This document shows positions 54,904 to 63,214 of a DNA stretch of 64,000 bases, piece after piece. This DNA is from Marinobacter salinexigens. Its GTDB lineage: Bacteria; Pseudomonadota; Gammaproteobacteria; Pseudomonadales; Oleiphilaceae. The DNA lies in contig NZ_VTUU01000010.1 in NCBI RefSeq assembly GCF_008370345.1, forward strand, positions 41,720 through 105,719, given 5' to 3'. A program made the position numbers and the translations under genes. How positions within the stretch are numbered: position 1 is the first letter of the stretch; each line of letters starts with the position of its first letter. The notes beneath the pieces are model-generated. The model did not search any database. It saw only the letters and a list, made by a program, of their open reading frames with translations, and was not told the DNA's origin.

Positions 54904-55161
54904 TCAGGTGTCGGCAGATGCTTCATATTCCCGGATCATCGAATAAAGCTGGTCTTTCAGGAACAACCTCTTTTTCTTCTGATCTTCCAGGTACTCATCA
55001 GACGTGCTTTCTGATCCGCTTTCAATCCGGTGCACCGCGTGGTCCAAATCATGGTACTCATCAAAAAGTTTCGCGAAATGGTTGCTGTTGGCCTTCAGAA
55101 GGTGGATGGCTTCCCGGGATTCCGGCAGCTCGTGGAGCAGATCATGCTTTTGTAATGACAT
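54904..55161 (-). CDS. DUF465 (YdcH-type) small coiled-coil protein
   Basis: This 85-residue helical protein has the DUF465 pattern: HLLKANSNHFAKLFDEYHDLDHAVHRIE (read in two parts), then LEDQKKKRLFLKDQLYSMI. Family members are short and widespread with no settled function. AGGAGA precedes the ATG. It is a single gene between the phosphodiesterase and the hydrolase pair. Confidence 0.9.
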   Translation of the reverse strand: MSLQKHDLLHELPESREAIHLLKANSNHFAKLFDEYHDLDHAVHRIESGSESTSDEYLEDQKKKRLFLKDQLYSMIREYEASADT

Positions 55162-55201
55162 CGTCGGCGTTCTCCTGACTGGTTCTGTTGCTCTTTGGAA
55201 C

Positions 55202-55528
55202 TCAGTCTATGGCGCGCGACGGTTGCTGGTCTTGATCCTGATCAAGCGGCCGGAAGGCATCCGGGGACAATGCGGAAACCGCGTACCCAACACCTTGCGC
55301 ACTCACTCTGACAGCGCCATAACACAGCCTTGATAGTCCGTGATGGGAGGTACGAACAACCCTCGCCCAGGGCCGGGTCACCGGAATACGTTCAAGAATC
55401 CCGAACGACTCATCAGCGATGGCCAGGTGTACCCGCTCCAGTTTCAAGGCACCATGCACTGCCCCCTCGGCCGCCATGTCCAGAACCCCGAGCCACCAGT
55501 TTCGTTGCTGATTGGATTGATCATTCAT
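55202..55528 (-). CDS. hypothetical protein coupled to an alpha/beta hydrolase gene
   Basis: I do not recognise this 108-residue protein. The first half is WWLGVLDMAAEGAVHGALKL and VHLAIADESFGILERIPV. The second half is RVVRTSHHGLSRLCYGAVR, and the tail is rich in Asp/Gln (DQDQDQQP). There is no signal peptide or clear transmembrane helix. The start is the ATG at 55528, overlapping the hydrolase stop as ATGA, with GGAGG ten bases upstream; an ATG at 55537 lies too close to that site. Its size and coupling suggest an accessory to, or a broken-off domain of, the hydrolase. Confidence 0.7.
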   Translation of the reverse strand: MNDQSNQQRNWWLGVLDMAAEGAVHGALKLERVHLAIADESFGILERIPVTRPWARVVRTSHHGLSRLCYGAVRVSAQGVGYAVSALSPDAFRPLDQDQDQQPSRAID

Positions 55529-56436
55529 ACCAGCCATGCCTCCAACTGTTTTGCCACCTCCGGGTGATGAGCCAGCCGGATATGATCGACGCCGGAAAAC
55601 GTGGCAATGCCTGCCAGCTCCCAGCCGGACCTTTCCCGCCCCTGGGCGCTGCTCTCGTGAACCAGAGCATCACCAAACAAGGCGTTCACAGGATTCTTTC
55701 GGGAACGCGCCAGCAAGCCACACACCACGAAATGCCGAACGCCCGGCATCAACGGAGTTTCCTCCACACCCCGGGCAAGCACCTCGCCCCGGGTAAGGTT
55801 GCGAATACCTTCGCTGCGAAGATCAATCACCTCGCCCACAACGCGAAGGTAATCCCTGGGCATCTCATTGAGCAGGCCAGCAGCCGCATGGGCGCCACGG
55901 GCGAGCCATGAGCCATCATGAGGCGATCCAATATAGACACAATCCCCAAGCAACTCAGCCCAGCGGTGTCCCGCCACCCTGCCGTAATGGCAGGTGCTTC
56001 GGATCAACAAGCCGCCCATGCTGTGGCCAAGCAGAATCAGACGCTTTACCGGAACCGGCCAGGCGTCGACCAGCGTTTCCAGAAGCGCCGCCAGATCCTC
56101 ACCGTTGCGGTAAATTGGCCGCCCGGTGTTGTATCGAAGCATCACATCCGTAACACCACCGGGTATTCTGTCAGACAAGCCCGTTGCATAGGTCTGTTCG
56201 CCTGATGCGGACAGGCGCCAGACCGACTCCAGCTCCATCAAACCGTGGATAGACAGACACACCGTCTCAGAAGCCTCCTCAATTCCGGGCTTACGGGGAT
56301 CAACCTCACGTCCCTGATGAAGTATGGTCATCGGCACCGCCAACGCATTATTTCGGGACTCAAGCCAATCCCCAAGAAAGCCACTGGCGATGGCACTGGC
56401 ATGGCGTTGCCATTGAGAGATGGATGGTGATGACAT
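55525..56436 (-). CDS. alpha/beta hydrolase (PGAP1/lipase-like)
   Basis: This 303-residue hydrolase has the nucleophile elbow GHSMGGLLIRS (Ser near residue 139) and an oxyanion-type opening (VCLSIHGLMELESVW). Its arrangement fits esterase/lipase proteins near PGAP1 or triacylglycerol lipases. The catalytic His is probably in the C-terminal SGVDHIRLAHHPE segment. The middle region contains YIGSPHDGSWLARGAHAA, which is typical of this group. No signal peptide is seen, so it is probably cytoplasmic. It is coupled through an ATGA overlap to the small unknown gene downstream. The substrate is unknown. Confidence 0.85.
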   Translation of the reverse strand: MSSPSISQWQRHASAIASGFLGDWLESRNNALAVPMTILHQGREVDPRKPGIEEASETVCLSIHGLMELESVWRLSASGEQTYATGLSDRIPGGVTDVMLRYNTGRPIYRNGEDLAALLETLVDAWPVPVKRLILLGHSMGGLLIRSTCHYGRVAGHRWAELLGDCVYIGSPHDGSWLARGAHAAAGLLNEMPRDYLRVVGEVIDLRSEGIRNLTRGEVLARGVEETPLMPGVRHFVVCGLLARSRKNPVNALFGDALVHESSAQGRERSGWELAGIATFSGVDHIRLAHHPEVAKQLEAWLV

Positions 56437-56520
56437 CAGAAGCCTATTAGACGGTTACTTTTCGACCAGTCTACACCCGTTCACGCCGGGTCGGTTGTCC
56501 CTGCGGGCAAAAGCGTGGTG

Positions 56521-57399
56521 TCATTTGGGTTCGTCTTCTCGCACCCGCAAATAACTCGCAAACCGGGGCAACCCCGTTGAAGTATGGCCATGGTATTTAA
56601 ACGTGATGGTCTGTCCAGCCGGTGGCGGATCGGCACGTTCAGCGTCGGAGAAGCCGGTCCCGATCCGGAATTGCCTGCCACTGGGCAATGCAACCAACAA
56701 TGAGCCCATCATACCCTCGTACTTACCGTCTCCGGGGATGTGGCGGACAACAACAGCCTCAGCATCCTGGTAGGGTTTTACCTTAAGCAGGTCGTCCGAA
56801 CGGCCACCCAGATAGAGGCTGGCTTTGCGTTTCAGCATCACCCCTTCTCCACCAGCCGCGACAACCGTCTCCAGCTGGTTCATCAGGGATTCGTGGTTTC
56901 TGACCGGACGCTGGACTACCAGCGAGAGATAGCGAGAACCGGATGCCTCAACCAGCGCTCTCAGGTGGGTATAACGCTCTTCAAAAACCTGGTCGCGCTG
57001 TGGCAGATCGAACACTTTATAGAGAACATTTCGCCATTCCGCCTCGACCGGCTGACTCTTTCGCACCACACCCGACAACGCAGAAAACGTTTCCCGCCCA
57101 CCCCAGAGTTCACCATCAAGCGGTTGGCTCGGAAAGCCTTCGGTGAACCAGTCCGGTGCCCGGTATACATGACCTCCCCGGGACCACAGGCGTTTACCGT
57201 CCCAATACGCCCGGACTCCATCCAGTTTTTCGCTTACCCAGTAGTCCTCAAGCCTGATGCCTTCATGATAAATGTTTGCCAATGGTATAGACGGAGGGCG
57301 GGCGTGTAGTAAAGGCGAAAAAAGCGCGATAACGGCGAGGCCAAAAAGGAAGTTCGCCAGAGCCTTGGGCCTGGTAATGATCGTGCTGAAGTGCAGCAT
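56521..57399 (-). CDS. ATP-dependent DNA ligase with signal peptide (LigE type)
   Basis: This 292-residue minimal DNA ligase seals nicks using ATP. The adenylation motif is SEKLDGVRAYWDG (Lys near residue 58). Other nucleotidyltransferase motifs are LDGELWGG and GEGVMLKRK, and LLKVKPYQDAEAVV is motif V. The C-terminal OB fold begins near YEGMMGSLLV. An N-terminal hydrophobic stretch (ALANFLFGLAVIALFSPLLHA) looks like a signal peptide. That is characteristic of the Gram-negative LigE group, thought to act in the periplasm, perhaps on incoming DNA. It is separate from the usual NAD-dependent LigA. Confidence 0.9.
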   Translation of the reverse strand: MLHFSTIITRPKALANFLFGLAVIALFSPLLHARPPSIPLANIYHEGIRLEDYWVSEKLDGVRAYWDGKRLWSRGGHVYRAPDWFTEGFPSQPLDGELWGGRETFSALSGVVRKSQPVEAEWRNVLYKVFDLPQRDQVFEERYTHLRALVEASGSRYLSLVVQRPVRNHESLMNQLETVVAAGGEGVMLKRKASLYLGGRSDDLLKVKPYQDAEAVVVRHIPGDGKYEGMMGSLLVALPSGRQFRIGTGFSDAERADPPPAGQTITFKYHGHTSTGLPRFASYLRVREDEPK

Positions 57400-57511
57400 A
57401 GTCCTTGGCCTTTATGTCCATTTGTGTCGCCACAGACGGGTCTGGTTATCCTGCTGGCGGGCTGAGATAGGCCGTGTCTGCGTAGTGGGCCTCGGTTGTC
57501 ATCCCATTCAT

Positions 57512-58852
57512 TCAATAAGACGCCCTGGCCTGGTAACGACCCCGTCCCCGCTTCTGTTGCTTCTTTTCGTCATATTTGGCTTGCCACTGGGATACCGGCC
57601 CCATACCGGTGAAACGAAGGCCGCGTTCGTAGGCGCGGGTGAGTTGCTGGTTGAGGATTTGCAGTTCCTTAGGGGGCTTGGCCCACTGTTCCTTGGGCAA
57701 CGGCGCGGACCAGGCTTTCAGTTCCTCGGGCAGGCTCTTCAGGGCCAGGGTCTTGATTCGGCGTTCGGTGATGATGTGGGCCAGGTATCGCTGGAAGAAC
57801 CAGTCACCCACTTTCTTGCCCAGCCAGGGCAACAAGGACATGTCTTTCCGGGCTTGGCGGCATTTAGCTTTGTAGTGGGCCAGGGTTTCATCCTCCTTCG
57901 GATCCGGGCAGGCTTCTGGGCCGTTTTCCATAAACTGACGAATACACTCCCACTGGGCCAGGCCGGCCGTCTCGTGGCCGGCGTTGATGCTAGCAGCGGC
58001 CAGGGCCGATTCCGGGTCGTTGGGTTTCGGAATCGCCAGGGTGAGCACCGTATGTGTGGCCATCAGGCCGGGGCCGATGTCCTGGCGGGTTTCGATGTAG
58101 GCGACCAGTTTTTCCCAGGGGTAGATTTCGTAGACGAGTTTGGGGTCATGTTTTTTCTTTAGGCGGAGGGCGAAATAGAGGTAGGCCCCTACCATTAAGA
58201 CTTCGATTCCCAAAGCTATTAGCAAATAATCTCGTACACTTTGAACATATTCTGGAGGGTTATTTTTTAGGCCCACAGGAGCATATAGAGTGGCGGCTAT
58301 TGTGAAAGCAGTAAGCATGTAAGCAAATCCGGCTGCATTCTCATTCCAAAATGGCAGCTTGAATTCCTTCCCCTCTATCCAGCGTGGCATAGCCACTTCC
58401 CGGCGATGTCGGTTCAGCCTCACTGGTGGGGTTTCTTTCACTGCTTTGTTACCCAGGAAATGCATGTACAGTCCCCACGGCAGAGAGATCAAGAGATTTC
58501 CGACAAGCATGAACAGTGGTGCTTCCCAGTCCCAGTGACCGAACTGATTCGGCCCTACTATGAACATAAAACCGAACCCTAAGAAACCAATGGATAACAA
58601 ACTCAAGCTCAAGAACATTAGGGAAAACTCGGCGCCGAACAACAAGTTGCCATGCTGTAAATCCAGCCACCCTTCGGTTTTTCGTCGAATCCAGGAATTC
58701 ACGTCCACCGCCCGCTCTCCTGTCGTTACCGGTTTCGGACTCAGGGCCAGTAACCGACCATCCTTGGTGGTTCGGCGCACTCCGACTTCCCAATCGGGCT
58801 CAGGCGAAGTTTGAGTTGGTGATGGGCTCTCGTTAGCTTTGGTCATAGTCAC
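57512..58852 (-). CDS. multi-pass membrane protein of a T6SS effector cluster (DUF6708-like)
   Basis: This 446-residue protein lies downstream of the VasX-like toxin gene and overlaps it as GTGA; the start codon is the GTG at 58852 (ATG 58846 is an alternative). It has about four hydrophobic segments: FLSLSLLSIGFLGFGFMFIV, MLVGNLLISLPWGLYMHFL, FAYMLTAFTIAATLYA and LLIALGIEVLMVGAYLYFAL (residues about 75-235). A charged soluble C-terminus follows. The pattern recalls DUF6708 proteins found in such clusters, but I am not certain. It may be the immunity protein or an accessory factor. The first half is AT-rich compared with the second. Confidence 0.7.
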   Translation of the reverse strand: MTMTKANESPSPTQTSPEPDWEVGVRRTTKDGRLLALSPKPVTTGERAVDVNSWIRRKTEGWLDLQHGNLLFGAEFSLMFLSLSLLSIGFLGFGFMFIVGPNQFGHWDWEAPLFMLVGNLLISLPWGLYMHFLGNKAVKETPPVRLNRHRREVAMPRWIEGKEFKLPFWNENAAGFAYMLTAFTIAATLYAPVGLKNNPPEYVQSVRDYLLIALGIEVLMVGAYLYFALRLKKKHDPKLVYEIYPWEKLVAYIETRQDIGPGLMATHTVLTLAIPKPNDPESALAAASINAGHETAGLAQWECIRQFMENGPEACPDPKEDETLAHYKAKCRQARKDMSLLPWLGKKVGDWFFQRYLAHIITERRIKTLALKSLPEELKAWSAPLPKEQWAKPPKELQILNQQLTRAYERGLRFTGMGPVSQWQAKYDEKKQQKRGRGRYQARASY

Positions 58853-61800
58853 GACTTAGTGGGGTCACTTATCAGGGTATGGTATTTGATAATCAACGCG
58901 GTCAATCGAGTGTCCGGCGCATCCAGAGGCGTTATCGGCTGCCACTCTCTCGTTCCGTTGGCTCCGACCATCGGCAAATTACCCTGCTCGTGCAAGGCCA
59001 GCTTGTAATGGTACGCCTTGCCTGTCTCTGGCAACCAGTTGGGGGAGTTTGCTGCCTTGTAGCGGAAGGCCAAATAGAACCCATCGGCCGTATCCAAGTC
59101 AGCCCCGGTCAGGGACAACTCCAGGGCAACGCCTGCCACGCCCATGCTCTTGGTAGTAATGGCCCGATTCCAGTAGTCGTGGTCTGGGTCCCAGGCCGTA
59201 CCTTCCTGACGCAGGATTGCCCATTCCATGTTATCCACTTCCAGCGAACTCAATCCGGGTAGTTCTATGCGAAAGGCGCAATAACTTGTGTGCCCATCCA
59301 ACGCGGCTTGTTCTGCCATCACGGACAGAGTGGGTTGGTAAATGACCTTGGCCAGTTCGTGGCGCTGCTGATCCGTATCCCAACCCTTGGCGTCATTGCC
59401 CCAGGCACTCTGCTCACACCAGCGCTGCACGTCTGTGCGTTTATAATAGCTTTGTACCCAATTGCCTATGCAGACCAAAGCGGTGCCTATCCACAGGTAA
59501 ACGTTCAGCCCCCTGAACACACCACCGGCCAACGACAGCATTCCCCGATTGACCGATTTCCAAGTGATGTCCGCAGAGGTTTTGCGGAGGACGTGGTAGA
59601 TACCGGCAGTTCCGGTTCTAGCCATTCGCCAGCTACCTGTTCCAAGCAAACCATCACCGCTTAACGTTAGCCCAGCTCCAGCCCGTTCCCCACCACTTTT
59701 GTTACTGTCAATCATGGAGAAAAACTGCTTTATGCCATCTGCGCCAGCCGAGAAAAATCCCGCCCAAGCCGCAACGGTTCCCCCCCACACATTCACTCGT
59801 GCCAACCTCGTCAGAACCTCATCCGCCTGGGAAATGGCGTGGTAGTAATAATTCAGGCGGGCACTGCCGACGATGGTCAAAACACTGGCAGCCGCGCCGA
59901 TTGTGCCTGCAGCTCCGGAAAACGCATCTTCCCAGCTTCCATCTGGATCATCATTTATCAGTTTTTTAAGGGCGTCCCATGTTCCAACAGCCCCAACCAA
60001 TCCCATAAACGACACAAGCCCAAGACCACCAATTCGTTTCGGCAGATCCAGAGTATCCTGTCCGTGGATCATGCCCCGGCCGTAATCCATCATTCGGGTA
60101 AGCCCGCCCCGGTCTCTCAGGCGTTTCAGTTCATCGACTTCGGATTGCACCGCACGGCCGTAGGCGGTCCGGGTTAACCCACCGATGAGGAGGGCTCCGC
60201 TGTGGTTTTCCCCCTCAAGCGGAGAGGTATCCATCAGTTGAAAACCTCGCTCACGAAGCTGATTGGTCAGCTCTTGCTTTCGAGCCCGGATGGCCCGGAT
60301 CTGTTCGTCGTACTCTCGTTTATATCGGCGACGGTCTCGGGTGCTGGCCTCGCTATACCGCTGCTGAAGGCGATTTTCCCGCTCCAAAACCTCCTCACGC
60401 AACTTGGCCAGCCGTTCGATTTCCTTCACGAGAGATTCATGCCTGGTAAGACTGTCGACATCGGCAATCTTCAGGTCAACCTGGTACAGCCTCTGGTTCT
60501 CGAAAATGTGGGCCCGCAGGCCAGGATCCATGCGCTCAAACACTTGCCTTAGGCGGCCATGCAAATCGGCGGCATCCGCCGCTTGAACCAACTCGAATAC
60601 CGCCAATCGCCCGGCGATGTTGAGCTGAGCCAGGTGGTGGCTGAGTTGTGCGGCTGCGCCCTCCGAGAGGGACGGGAATTGCAAATGGGGACTCTGCTCA
60701 ACCAGCTCAACCCATTCCTTGTATGCGGCAGGAGCTTGCTTGGCACCCATTATGGCTTTCAGGCCGTCGATTACGTCTTTCAATGTGCCGGGGATGATCT
60801 CGGGTTTCAGGTCCAGCGAGATCAAATGCTGATGCCCGATCTCCTCAAAGTAGAATTGCTTCAGGAATGAAAAATCACCCGATGCTTGTGCCCACTCCGT
60901 GAGCACCGCAATCAGACCGTTGTCCATCTTTAGCAGCGCCATGTAGTCGGCATCGCTTTCCCGGTCATACAGGTGACCATGAAGGTAGAAGGTGGCCAAC
61001 AAAGATTGAATATCCGTGACGATCCGTTGTTTCTCTTCGGAGAATGTCGAGAGATGCTGCTGAGCCTGTTCCAGATAGGCATTCATGTCGTCGAGTTTCA
61101 CCAGATCCGCAATGCCTTGCTCGCCACCGAAATCGGAGCCATCAACAAGGTTGGACTGATAGTCCGACATGGATTCGACGATACTGAGCAATTCGCGCTG
61201 AGACAGTCCCATTTCCATCGCCAGCGCGTCGGCGGCGTCACGCACTCTGGTGACCCGCTCGTGGTCCGACGGCATATAGTTGTAGGTGGCGGGGCCGGCG
61301 ACTTTCCGGGCGCTTTGCTGGTATTCCGGGAAGTCTTCGATCAGTTCCTTCAACTGGACATGTTGGTCGCGGCTCCCCACAGCAACCTTTTCAAACAATG
61401 CCCTGGCATCTTCATCTTCAACCTGTTTCGAAAACGCGCGGGCCAACTCAGCCACTCGGTCGTCATCCAATCGAATCAGATCGCTGATGAAGCGCGCCGG
61501 ATAGTATTTCGCGTCCTCTGCCTCCAACCATGCGTTATGGTTGGTATCCACAATGGCCCAGGCATCCAGCAGGTCGTCGATGTGGCCCATAAAATCATCA
61601 ACCACGATATACGCATGGTCCAGATCATAAGCTGGTAATCGATGGGCGAACGGCTCAGAGCCGGTATCCAGTGTATTCTGGGCCCAATACCAGGAGGGTA
61701 ACGGGGTTTTCCCATCCATGGGCACGTTTTGTGTGTCGGGGTGGGTCAGCAGCGATTCCAGACTTGCCTTGCTCAACAACTGGGGCTTTCCGTTGATGGG

Positions 61801-62292
61801 GCAGTAGCCAGATAAGCTCACTCGCTCCATCACCTGGCGACGGTAATCGTCCCAGCTAATAAGCATGCTGCACTTTTTCGCGGTCAGCTGTGTGGCCGAG
61901 AAAAAGACATCCACATGCCCCCTGCGCGGAACCACGATAGCCGGTGTATCGGGGGTTCCGGTACGCTGATCCTGGGCGGCCTCGTTACCTTGCCATAACC
62001 GCTTGGTGACCGCCCCGCCGTCTTTGACTTCGTATTCATGCAGAATGTCGGGGGCATCGGAATGGAACAAGTACAGGTAACCATCCCGTATCTGGCGGAT
62101 GCCAATCGGCTGAAATTCAAGGTTGAAGCGGGGCTCCAATGAGGGGTGTTCCGCCGCCTCATTGGCATAAGCGTATCGTACCGGGATCAACTGAATATCC
62201 GCACGGGTCAATGGGCAGGCGCCTTGAGTCGTAGTGTTTGCCAGGCTTGCGCGGTCGGCGGCGGCTATGGGATTCGTGAGTTGTTTACCCAT
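58849..62292 (-). CDS. VasX-like T6SS effector (membrane-acting toxin)
   Basis: This 1147-residue protein matches the VasX / BTH_I2691-type T6SS effector family. The N-terminus has the family motif ACPLTRADIQLIPVRYAYA. A long, mostly helical middle contains a highly charged Arg/Glu coiled coil (ERENRLQQRYSEASTRDRRR). The C-terminal third has several glycine-rich hydrophobic helices (about residues 735-950), for example LGLVSFMGLVGAVGTW and VNVWGGTVAAWAGFFSAG, suited to forming pores in a target membrane. AAGGAG precedes the ATG. It overlaps the DUF4123 adaptor gene by 8 bases upstream and the membrane-protein gene downstream, so it is one operon with VgrG. The toxic activity is family-based inference. 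Confidence 0.88.
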   Translation of the reverse strand: MGKQLTNPIAAADRASLANTTTQGACPLTRADIQLIPVRYAYANEAAEHPSLEPRFNLEFQPIGIRQIRDGYLYLFHSDAPDILHEYEVKDGGAVTKRLWQGNEAAQDQRTGTPDTPAIVVPRRGHVDVFFSATQLTAKKCSMLISWDDYRRQVMERVSLSGYCPINGKPQLLSKASLESLLTHPDTQNVPMDGKTPLPSWYWAQNTLDTGSEPFAHRLPAYDLDHAYIVVDDFMGHIDDLLDAWAIVDTNHNAWLEAEDAKYYPARFISDLIRLDDDRVAELARAFSKQVEDEDARALFEKVAVGSRDQHVQLKELIEDFPEYQQSARKVAGPATYNYMPSDHERVTRVRDAADALAMEMGLSQRELLSIVESMSDYQSNLVDGSDFGGEQGIADLVKLDDMNAYLEQAQQHLSTFSEEKQRIVTDIQSLLATFYLHGHLYDRESDADYMALLKMDNGLIAVLTEWAQASGDFSFLKQFYFEEIGHQHLISLDLKPEIIPGTLKDVIDGLKAIMGAKQAPAAYKEWVELVEQSPHLQFPSLSEGAAAQLSHHLAQLNIAGRLAVFELVQAADAADLHGRLRQVFERMDPGLRAHIFENQRLYQVDLKIADVDSLTRHESLVKEIERLAKLREEVLERENRLQQRYSEASTRDRRRYKREYDEQIRAIRARKQELTNQLRERGFQLMDTSPLEGENHSGALLIGGLTRTAYGRAVQSEVDELKRLRDRGGLTRMMDYGRGMIHGQDTLDLPKRIGGLGLVSFMGLVGAVGTWDALKKLINDDPDGSWEDAFSGAAGTIGAAASVLTIVGSARLNYYYHAISQADEVLTRLARVNVWGGTVAAWAGFFSAGADGIKQFFSMIDSNKSGGERAGAGLTLSGDGLLGTGSWRMARTGTAGIYHVLRKTSADITWKSVNRGMLSLAGGVFRGLNVYLWIGTALVCIGNWVQSYYKRTDVQRWCEQSAWGNDAKGWDTDQQRHELAKVIYQPTLSVMAEQAALDGHTSYCAFRIELPGLSSLEVDNMEWAILRQEGTAWDPDHDYWNRAITTKSMGVAGVALELSLTGADLDTADGFYLAFRYKAANSPNWLPETGKAYHYKLALHEQGNLPMVGANGTREWQPITPLDAPDTRLTALIIKYHTLISDPTKS

Positions 62293-63214
62293 GGATCGGC
62301 GCTCCTTGCACTTGGGTTCCAGCAGAGGACATAGCGATCATCGCCGCTTCTCTGGCCTGGGCTTCTGCGGCCATTCCTGGCCATCGATGGAAAAGGTCAT
62401 AAATGCCAGGAGCTGCTGCTTCCCACCGCGACAGCTCTCCCAGATAACCGTATACGGTACCCCAGTGGAGCAAGGCTTGTAGCGATTCATAGCCATTGGC
62501 CAACGCCTGCTCCATGATGGTCCGAAGATCCTTTACTACAGTCGGCCTTACGTTCGACGCAAACCTGCTCGGGAAATAGGTCTCAAGGTGCTGCATCAGT
62601 TTGACCAGCGTTGCGCGTCGATCCGTGTCCCTTAAACCGCTGAGGGTGACTTCACCCAGCCGAAATGAAACACGATTCTCCGCGTTCCGGCCAACGCCAA
62701 CCTCCGGCAACCAGTCCGGGCGTATCTGAAGGTGCCAGCCATCCCATAGGGCGTCCGGGAGCTTCACCGCAGAGAACGGAGACCAATATTCGGGCACCCC
62801 GCCATCACCGGAAGAAGCCAACAGGACCCGTGCAACGATGGGGTCGGCGAACCGCAACATGACGTTGTCGCCCAAAGGGTGGTGTATGGTGATAAAGCCA
62901 CGTAGATGATCCGCTAGCGCGCCCAACGATTCATCGCTGGCGATCGCGTAGCCCCACTCTTTTGTTTTTCCCTCCAGAGACAGTCGCTCCAACAACGGAT
63001 GGCCCCGTTCAGTACGCACCAGCAACGGTGCAACATCGCGAATCGATGCCCATTCGGTGCCATCAAACAGATTGCGATAGTCCGGAGTGTCAACAAGCTC
63101 GTACAGCCAGCGTTCCGCCTCGGCACGTTTGCTGCCATCGATCAGGACATAATTGAAATGCATGTCCTGAAACTGAGCGCTGGTTGTTGAAGGCACTTTG
63201 AACACATCAAGCAT
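62285..63214 (-). CDS. DUF4123 protein, T6SS effector adaptor (Tap/TEC chaperone)
   Basis: This 309-residue cytoplasmic adaptor would load the VasX-like effector onto VgrG. The N-terminal half matches the DUF4123 pattern: [20 protein letters not shown], an acidic/aromatic middle ([18 protein letters not shown]) and [16 protein letters not shown]. The C-terminal half is less conserved and probably binds the effector. I chose ATG 63214 because GGGAG lies nine bases before it; ATG 63223 has that site immediately adjacent. It overlaps vgrG and the effector gene by 8 bases each. V. cholerae VasW is a functional counterpart for VasX. Confidence 0.87.
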   Translation of the reverse strand: MLDVFKVPSTTSAQFQDMHFNYVLIDGSKRAEAERWLYELVDTPDYRNLFDGTEWASIRDVAPLLVRTERGHPLLERLSLEGKTKEWGYAIASDESLGALADHLRGFITIHHPLGDNVMLRFADPIVARVLLASSGDGGVPEYWSPFSAVKLPDALWDGWHLQIRPDWLPEVGVGRNAENRVSFRLGEVTLSGLRDTDRRATLVKLMQHLETYFPSRFASNVRPTVVKDLRTIMEQALANGYESLQALLHWGTVYGYLGELSRWEAAAPGIYDLFHRWPGMAAEAQAREAAMIAMSSAGTQVQGAPIHG

